Assembly: GCA_027459565.1 (NCBI GenBank)
Contig: DAIDIA010000237.1
Coordinates: 1-10,349, forward strand
Direction: 5' to 3'
Source: Acidimicrobiaceae bacterium
GTDB lineage: Bacteria > Actinomycetota > Acidimicrobiia > Acidimicrobiales > Bog-793
DNA length: 10,349 nucleotides
This document shows, piece by piece, positions 6,279 through 10,349 of the stretch. Each line of letters opens with the position of its first letter. Positions within the stretch are counted from its first letter, which is position 1. The position numbers were made by a program, and so were the translations under genes. The notes beneath the pieces were generated by a model. The model was not told the origin of the DNA. It did no database searches and saw only the letters and a program-made list of their open reading frames with translations.

Positions 6279-7397
6279 CTAGGTCGTCCGGGGGGCGATC
6301 GCGCCGAGCAGCACGATCAGGTCGTCGCGATGGATCAGCTCACCGGACTCCCTTCGCCCGTGCGCGCTCGCACCGAGATGTGCGGTGACCTCGGCACTCG
6401 AGAGGCGCGCGATGCCCTTCGCGAAGACGTTCCCCCCGAGATCCTCGATCTCGATCGCGTCCCCGACCGCGAACTCCCCCGTGCACCCGTGCACACCCGC
6501 CAACAACAGGGAGGCGTCGCGCTTGACGAGCGCCTCGACCGCTCCCGCGTCGACGCGGACACGCGAGGTGGCGGGCAGCGCGAATGCGATCCAGAGCTTT
6601 CGTGCCGGAATCCTTCGGTCCTTGGCCGCGATCACGGTGCCGACTCCGGGAACGCCATGCACTGCGTCGACGACGACGGAGGGTCGGTCGGATTTCGCGA
6701 TGACGACACGTACGCCCGACCACGACGCGATCCGCGCCGCCGCAACCTTCGAGGCCATTCCCCCGCTGCTGTTCGCGCTGCCGGGACCGCCTGCCGCGCG
6801 TTCGAGTGCCTCGTCAAACTCGACGACCTCGGCGACGAGCAGTGCGTCTTGCGCGTATCTCGGATCCTGATCGTAGAGGCCGGGCGTGTCGGTGAGCAGC
6901 ACCAGTAGCTGCGCGCCGATCAGATTGGCAACGAGCGCGGCGATCCGGTCGTTGTCGCCAAACCGGATCTCGTCATCGGCAAGCGCGTCATTCTCGTTGA
7001 CCACCGGGACCACTCCGAGTTCGAGGAGGCGGAGCAGCGTCGCGCGCGCATGCAGGTACTGACGGCGCTCCCCGAAGTCATTCGGGACGAGGAGCACCTG
7101 GGCAGCGACGAGCCCCTCCGTCTGCAGGGCATCGTCATAGACGCGCATCAGACGCGGCTGACCGACGGCCGACAGCGCCTGGAGCGTGATCGCGTCCGCT
7201 GGACGTCCCCCGTGGGGCCGAAGGGTTGCGACTCCCGCCGTCACCGCACCCGAGGAGACGATCACGACATCGTGCCCCTCGCGTCGGACCGCCCCGACCT
7301 CGCGACTCAGGCGCTCGACCGCCTCGTGATTGACCAGACCCTCGGCAGTGGTGACCGACGAGGTGCCGATCTTGACGACGGCGATCACCGTTCGCAC
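6279..7397 (-). CDS. proB: Glutamate 5-kinase
   Basis: ProB phosphorylates the gamma-carboxylate of glutamate with ATP, the first and usually proline-inhibited step of proline synthesis. The 372 residues hold an N-terminal amino acid kinase domain with VVKIGTSSVT (7-16), VIVSSGAVTAG, VVNENDALADDEIRFGDNDRIAA (glutamate and metal binding) and TDTPGLYDQDPR. The substrate loop SSGGMASKV also lies in this domain. A C-terminal PUA domain covers about residues 275-365, as in long-form enzymes. The start is GTG; a second in-frame GTG three codons on is the alternative, and there is no upstream ATG in frame. The 104-base gap to obgE leaves room for a separate promoter, though only weak boxes are visible. 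It probably forms a unit with proA. Confidence 0.96.
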   Translation of the reverse strand: MRTVIAVVKIGTSSVTTAEGLVNHEAVERLSREVGAVRREGHDVVIVSSGAVTAGVATLRPHGGRPADAITLQALSAVGQPRLMRVYDDALQTEGLVAAQVLLVPNDFGERRQYLHARATLLRLLELGVVPVVNENDALADDEIRFGDNDRIAALVANLIGAQLLVLLTDTPGLYDQDPRYAQDALLVAEVVEFDEALERAAGGPGSANSSGGMASKVAAARIASWSGVRVVIAKSDRPSVVVDAVHGVPGVGTVIAAKDRRIPARKLWIAFALPATSRVRVDAGAVEALVKRDASLLLAGVHGCTGEFAVGDAIEIEDLGGNVFAKGIARLSSAEVTAHLGASAHGRRESGELIHRDDLIVLLGAIAPRTT

Positions 7398-7501
7398 CGC
7401 GCGCGCATCCGCCGCGTCCTTGCCGGTAGGTCGGATTCGAACGTCACGTCAACACCCTAGATGAACCCGATATTCACGGAGCACACGAGAGCCAACCCGG
7501 G

Positions 7502-8770
7502 CTAGTCCTCCTGCTCAAAGGTGAAGCTGAGGTTTCCGATCGTCACGGGGTCGCCTGGCCGCGCGCCTGCCCTTGCAAGCGCCTTGTCGACGCCGAGTCG
7601 CTTGAGCCGGCGATGCACATGGGCGAGTGCGTCGACGTCGGTGAGATCCGATAGTGCGACGGCGCGCGTCGCATCGCGGCCGGTGACGACGAATCCGTCG
7701 TCGGAGCGCGAGATCACGAATCCCTCGGCGACGGGACGGTGCAGCACCGGCGCGGTCGAGCGCGACGGACGTTCGCGGCGCACGCGGGCCACCATCGCCG
7801 CGAGTCGGTGCGTCAGCTCGTCAAGACCGGCACCGGTGACCGCGGAGATCTCGAGTTCACCGTCATAGCTCTGGGGCTCGGGTCGGGGGTCTTCGGCGAG
7901 GTCGACTCGGGATCCGACGACGATGCGGGGACGCTCGAGCAGTTCGGGACGGTAACGGCGCAGCTCCTCGAGGAGCACCTCGAGCTGCTCGCGCGGTGGC
8001 CGCTCCGCATGCGGATGGAGATCGACAAGGATCACGAGCGCCCGGGCGCGCTCGATGTGTCGGAGGAACTGGAATCCGAGTCCCTTGCCCTCGCTCGCTC
8101 CCTCGATCAGGCCGGGAATGTCCGCGACGGTGTACTCCGTGCCGCCCTCGCCGCGCCCGCCGACGCGCACCACCCCGAGGTGGGGCTCAAGCGTGGTGAA
8201 GGGATAGTCGGCGATCTTGGGTTTTGCTGCAGAGATCCTCGAGATCAGCGTCGACTTGCCGACATTGGGAAATCCGACGAGGGCGACGTCCGCGAGCAGC
8301 TTGAGCTCGAGGTTCAACCAGCGCTCCTCCCCGACCTCTCCCTGCTCGGCAAACGCCGGAGCGCGGAGCCTGTTGGTGAGAAAACGCGCGTTCCCGCGAC
8401 CGCCCCTGCCGCCCTGGGCCGCGAGCAGCCGATCTCCGGCAACCGCCAGGTCCGCGAGCACCGCTCCGTCGAGCGTATGCACGACCGTGCCCTCGGGAAC
8501 GTAGACGACCGTGTGCTCTCCGCTCTTGCCAAATCGCTTCGCGCCAGAGCCATGGGCTCCGTTTTCCGCGCGTCGATGGGGGTGATCGCGAAATCCCAGT
8601 AGCGAGACCACGTTGGTGGAGGCCTCGAGGTAGACGTCGCCGCCATTGCCGCCATCACCACCGTCGGGTCCACCGCGCGAGACGTGCGCCTCGCGTCGAA
8701 AGGCCACCGCTCCGGCTCCGCCGTCGCCCGCCTTGACATGGACCTGCGCCTCGTCAATGAAGCCTGCCAT
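7502..8770 (-). CDS. obgE: Obg family GTPase (ribosome-associated)
   Basis: Obg is an essential GTPase that binds the large ribosomal subunit and couples ribosome assembly to growth state. The 422 residues have the three expected parts. The glycine-rich Obg fold covers about 2-158 (DGGAGAVAFRREAHVSRGGP and GGRGGRGNARF are typical). The GTPase domain covers about 160-330, with G1 GFPNVGKST (166-174), G2 YPFTTLEPHLG, G3 DIPGLIEG (217-224) and G5 SAVTGAGL. A C-terminal OCT domain covers about 345-418. The G4 motif, normally NKxD, reads SRVD here (287-290), which is unusual; the aspartate that reads guanine is kept. GAGG, 5 bases before the ATG, supports the start. It lies downstream of rpmA, its usual neighbour. 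Confidence 0.97.
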   Translation of the reverse strand: MAGFIDEAQVHVKAGDGGAGAVAFRREAHVSRGGPDGGDGGNGGDVYLEASTNVVSLLGFRDHPHRRAENGAHGSGAKRFGKSGEHTVVYVPEGTVVHTLDGAVLADLAVAGDRLLAAQGGRGGRGNARFLTNRLRAPAFAEQGEVGEERWLNLELKLLADVALVGFPNVGKSTLISRISAAKPKIADYPFTTLEPHLGVVRVGGRGEGGTEYTVADIPGLIEGASEGKGLGFQFLRHIERARALVILVDLHPHAERPPREQLEVLLEELRRYRPELLERPRIVVGSRVDLAEDPRPEPQSYDGELEISAVTGAGLDELTHRLAAMVARVRRERPSRSTAPVLHRPVAEGFVISRSDDGFVVTGRDATRAVALSDLTDVDALAHVHRRLKRLGVDKALARAGARPGDPVTIGNLSFTFEQED

Positions 8771-8887
8771 TATTTCCTCAACTCAGATGATGATGCCGAA
8801 CCGGCACCGCAGATGCCCGACGAAGGACCCTTTGGTCAAGACAGGCGATGACCCCGCACTGTTCGGTGCGAAGAGAGTGTGGAACGC
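8771..8887 (-). other. rpmA-obgE spacer with three hairpins
   Basis: The 117 bases between rpmA and obgE hold three inverted repeats. CGCAC/GTGCG (8855-8870) lies 18 bases past the rpmA stop, GACC/GGTC (8827-8838) is in the middle, and TGCCG/CGGCA (8794-8806) lies 24 bases before the obgE start. None has a T-tract, and no clear promoter is visible. They could be processing or mRNA-stability elements between the highly expressed ribosomal protein genes and obgE. Confidence 0.3.
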
Positions 8888-9145
8888 CTAGCCCTCGACC
8901 GGGAGGACATCGACAAGTCGGCGTCCTCGTCGCTCACCAAAGCGAACCTTGCCATGCGAGGTCGCGAACAGGGAGTCGTCTCCGGCGCGTTGCACGTTCT
9001 GTCCCGGATGAAAATGCGTGCCGCGCTGGCGGACGATGATCGACCCCGCGGTCACCACGGTGCCATCAGAGGCCTTGACGCCAAGACGCTGCGCGTTTGA
9101 ATCGCGGCCATTACGCGTTGAACCGCCACCCTTGGTCTTTGACAT
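8888..9145 (-). CDS. rpmA: 50S ribosomal protein L27
   Basis: L27 sits at the peptidyl-transferase centre of the large subunit. The 85 residues match the family length and sequence: KGGGSTRNGRDSNAQRLGVK near the N-terminus, GSIIVRQRGTHFHPG, then HGKVRF. The N-terminus starts MSKTKGGG, the usual short mature form, without the cleaved extension of Firmicutes. A perfect AGGAGG (9151-9156) precedes the ATG by 5 bases and overlaps the rplU stop codon, so the two genes are closely coupled. Confidence 0.98.
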   Translation of the reverse strand: MSKTKGGGSTRNGRDSNAQRLGVKASDGTVVTAGSIIVRQRGTHFHPGQNVQRAGDDSLFATSHGKVRFGERRGRRLVDVLPVEG

Positions 9146-9154
9146 CTCGTCCTC

Positions 9155-9490
9155 CTACGCCTTTGCCTTCGCGGCGGTCTTCGTCTTGGCGATCTTGGTG
9201 ATCTCGACAGTTGAATAGTGCTGGCGGTGTCCATAACGACGACGTCCGCGAGCCTTTGCCTTGTAGGTGAAACCGGTGATCTTGGGTCCCTTGGACTCAC
9301 CCACCACTCGGCCCGCGACGACCGCTTTCGCAAGGTCGGCGGGCGAGGAGATGATCCCCGACTCATCGACCAACAAAACGGGCGCGAAGTTCACCTCGTC
9401 GCCAGTGCCCGCTGCAAGCAGCTCGACTTCGATTCGCGAGCCAACTTCGACGCGCTCTTGCTTTCCACCTGTTGCGATCACGGCATACAT
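9155..9490 (-). CDS. rplU: 50S ribosomal protein L21
   Basis: L21 binds 23S rRNA in the large subunit. The 111 residues begin MYAVIATGGKQERVEVG, the classic L21 start, and include VLLVDESGII, VVAGRVVGESKGPKITGFTYKAKARGRRRYGHRQHYSTVEI; these basic stretches contact RNA. The C-terminus has a Lys/Ala tail (KTKTAAKAKA). There is no Shine-Dalgarno sequence before the ATG. A TAGACT -10 box ends 9 bases before it, so a leaderless mRNA is possible. rpmA follows after 9 bases. Confidence 0.98.
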   Translation of the reverse strand: MYAVIATGGKQERVEVGSRIEVELLAAGTGDEVNFAPVLLVDESGIISSPADLAKAVVAGRVVGESKGPKITGFTYKAKARGRRRYGHRQHYSTVEITKIAKTKTAAKAKA

Positions 9491-9749
9491 AAGACGGACA
9501 GTCTACCCATGGAATGGGCGCTCCGTTTTCACTGCGGGTCATCCCGCCCTGTCATGACCTTCGGGAATCTCGAGGTGAGGCGCATTGGTCTGCCCGTCGC
9601 CGACTCCGCCTGTCGCCTGGGGCGTCACCTGCGATTTCGTCGGCCGCGTCGGTCCGTGGCGCCTCGCGGTCGCGGTCGGGTCAACCCGAACCGAGCACAA
9701 GATGGCGATCCAGCGGCCCGGACCCCGACATCTGGTTCACCCAGAGCGT
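9491..9749 (-). other. Spacer between RNase E/G and rplU with hairpins, no gene seen
   Basis: The 259 bases contain no convincing gene. A TCTGG/CCAGA hairpin (9731-9745) lies 4 bases past the RNase stop codon. GGT-CGGG/CCCG-ACC (9674-9692) has a one-base bulge. GCGGG/CCCGC with a four-base loop (9534-9547) lies 43 bases before rplU. CCCAT/ATGGG (9506-9518) sits just upstream of the candidate -10 box. No T-tract follows any of them, so they are more likely processing or leader structures than classic terminators. A known L21-type leader fold could not be recognised by eye. Confidence 0.3.
9500..9505 (-). promoter_or_regulatory. Candidate -10 box for a leaderless rplU transcript
   Basis: TAGACT fits the TAnnnT pattern and ends 9 bases before the rplU ATG, so transcription would start within about 3 bases of the start codon. 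This arrangement is common for leaderless genes in actinobacteria. No good -35 box lies at 16-19 bases upstream. The absence of a Shine-Dalgarno sequence agrees with a leaderless start. Confidence 0.4.
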
Positions 9750-10349
9750 TCAGACGAGATCGCCGGAGAATACGAGGCCGCGCCCCTCGCACATCGGACA
9801 GGTGTCCGAGAGCGACTCGACGAGGCCGACGCCGACACGCTTTCTCGTCATCTCGACGAGGCCGAGTTCGGAGATGTCAAAACACTGCGTCGGTGTCTTG
9901 TCGCGACTCAGTGCTGCGCGAAGAGTCGAGAGCACCTCCTGGCGATTCACCTTGATCTCCATGTCGATGAAGTCGATGACGATGATTCCACCGATGTCTC
10001 GCAGACGCAGCTGCCGGGCGATCTCCTCGGCGGCCTCGAGGTTGTTGCGAAACACGGTCTCTTCGAGATTCGAGGAGCCGACGTTCTTTCCGGTATTGAC
10101 GTCGATCACCGTCAGCGCCTCGGTGCGCTCGATGATCAACGAGCCTCCGGAGGCGAGCCAGACCTTGCGATCGAGCGCCTTGTGGAGCTGTTCGTGCACG
10201 TGGTGGCGCTCGAAGATCGGGAGTGCCTCGGTGGCGAGGTCGTAGTACTCGACGCGGTCCGCGAGCGCGGGGTCGATCTCGTTGACGTAACTCCGCACCA
10301 GCTCGTAGAGCGCGAGGTCGTCGATGATCACGCCGCGGTAGTCCTCGTT
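9750..10349 (-). CDS. Ribonuclease E/G family endoribonuclease, N-terminal part off the window
   Basis: The last 199 residues of an RNase E/G are visible; the frame runs off the right edge, beginning NEDYRGVIIDDLALYELV. The catalytic magnesium-binding aspartates are D83 in ALTVIDVNTGKN and D126 in GGIIVIDFIDM (numbering from the window edge). The zinc-link cysteines in DTCPMCEGRG (C184 and C187) join subunits into the dimer that assembles the tetramer. The protein ends 12 residues after the zinc link (at FSGDLV), so it lacks the long C-terminal scaffold of enterobacterial RNase E. Actinobacterial enzymes often carry an N-terminal extension that cannot be seen here. The enzyme cleaves single-stranded RNA in mRNA decay and rRNA maturation. 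I give no symbol because rne and rng cannot be told apart from this part. Confidence 0.93.
   Translation of the reverse strand, partial: NEDYRGVIIDDLALYELVRSYVNEIDPALADRVEYYDLATEALPIFERHHVHEQLHKALDRKVWLASGGSLIIERTEALTVIDVNTGKNVGSSNLEETVFRNNLEAAEEIARQLRLRDIGGIIVIDFIDMEIKVNRQEVLSTLRAALSRDKTPTQCFDISELGLVEMTRKRVGVGLVESLSDTCPMCEGRGLVFSGDLV

Noticed and set aside
7420..7450. TTCGAATC on the minus strand, resembling a tRNA T-loop
   Set aside because: The flanking bases do not pair into a T-stem, and no anticodon or acceptor arm is present.
7424..7452. TTGACG with weak -10 candidates upstream of proB
   Set aside because: At 17-18 bases the -10 reads CTACCG or TACCGG, too poor a match to call a promoter, although the 104-base gap would allow one.
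9529..9555. Nine-codon open frame (ATG to TGA) in the rplU leader, minus strand
   Set aside because: It is too short to be told from chance; GAAGG lies close before it but the spacing is only two bases.
1..10349. CRISPR array, insertion sequence, att site or phage genes
   Set aside because: No spaced direct-repeat series, transposase or integrase motifs, or terminal inverted repeats were found.

Overview
The window is a roughly 65% GC stretch of a bacterial chromosome. It is almost certainly actinobacterial: the order RNase E/G, rplU, rpmA, obgE, proB, proA is a well-known actinobacterial housekeeping cluster, the proteins are rich in Ala, Arg and Asp/Glu, and GTG and TTG starts occur alongside ATG. 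The class cannot be fixed from the sequence alone. There is no sign of a phage, insertion sequence, CRISPR array, tRNA or rRNA.

The right half, read leftwards on the minus strand, holds the 3' part of an RNase E/G gene cut by the window edge. It is followed by ribosomal proteins L21 (rplU) and L27 (rpmA), the ribosome-associated GTPase ObgE, glutamate 5-kinase (proB) and glutamate-5-semialdehyde dehydrogenase (proA). ProB and ProA are the first two steps of proline synthesis. ObgE has an unusual G4 motif (SRVD in place of NKxD). rplU may be transcribed as a leaderless mRNA.

The middle continues the minus strand without a break. A MoxR-family AAA+ ATPase starts on a TTG that overlaps the proA stop codon by 4 bases. 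A CoxE-type von Willebrand factor A protein follows after 17 bases, then a flavin-reductase-like split-barrel protein and a histidine phosphatase (RHG motif). Tight spacing suggests these are co-transcribed with the proline genes. The ATPase and VWA protein are very likely a working pair for remodelling or activating some target complex, but no target (for example a CO dehydrogenase) lies in the window.

The left end holds a small 54-residue acidic protein gene on the minus strand. It is short and easy to miss, but has a clean TTGACA-17-GATACT promoter, a Shine-Dalgarno sequence and an AT-rich upstream patch. It faces a plus-strand gene, truncated at the left edge, for a secreted-looking protein resembling GH25-like TIM-barrel domains. 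A long hairpin between the two convergent genes is a plausible two-way terminator. The best candidate for something undescribed is the small acidic protein gene with its own promoter; the proBA-coupled MoxR/CoxE module comes second.
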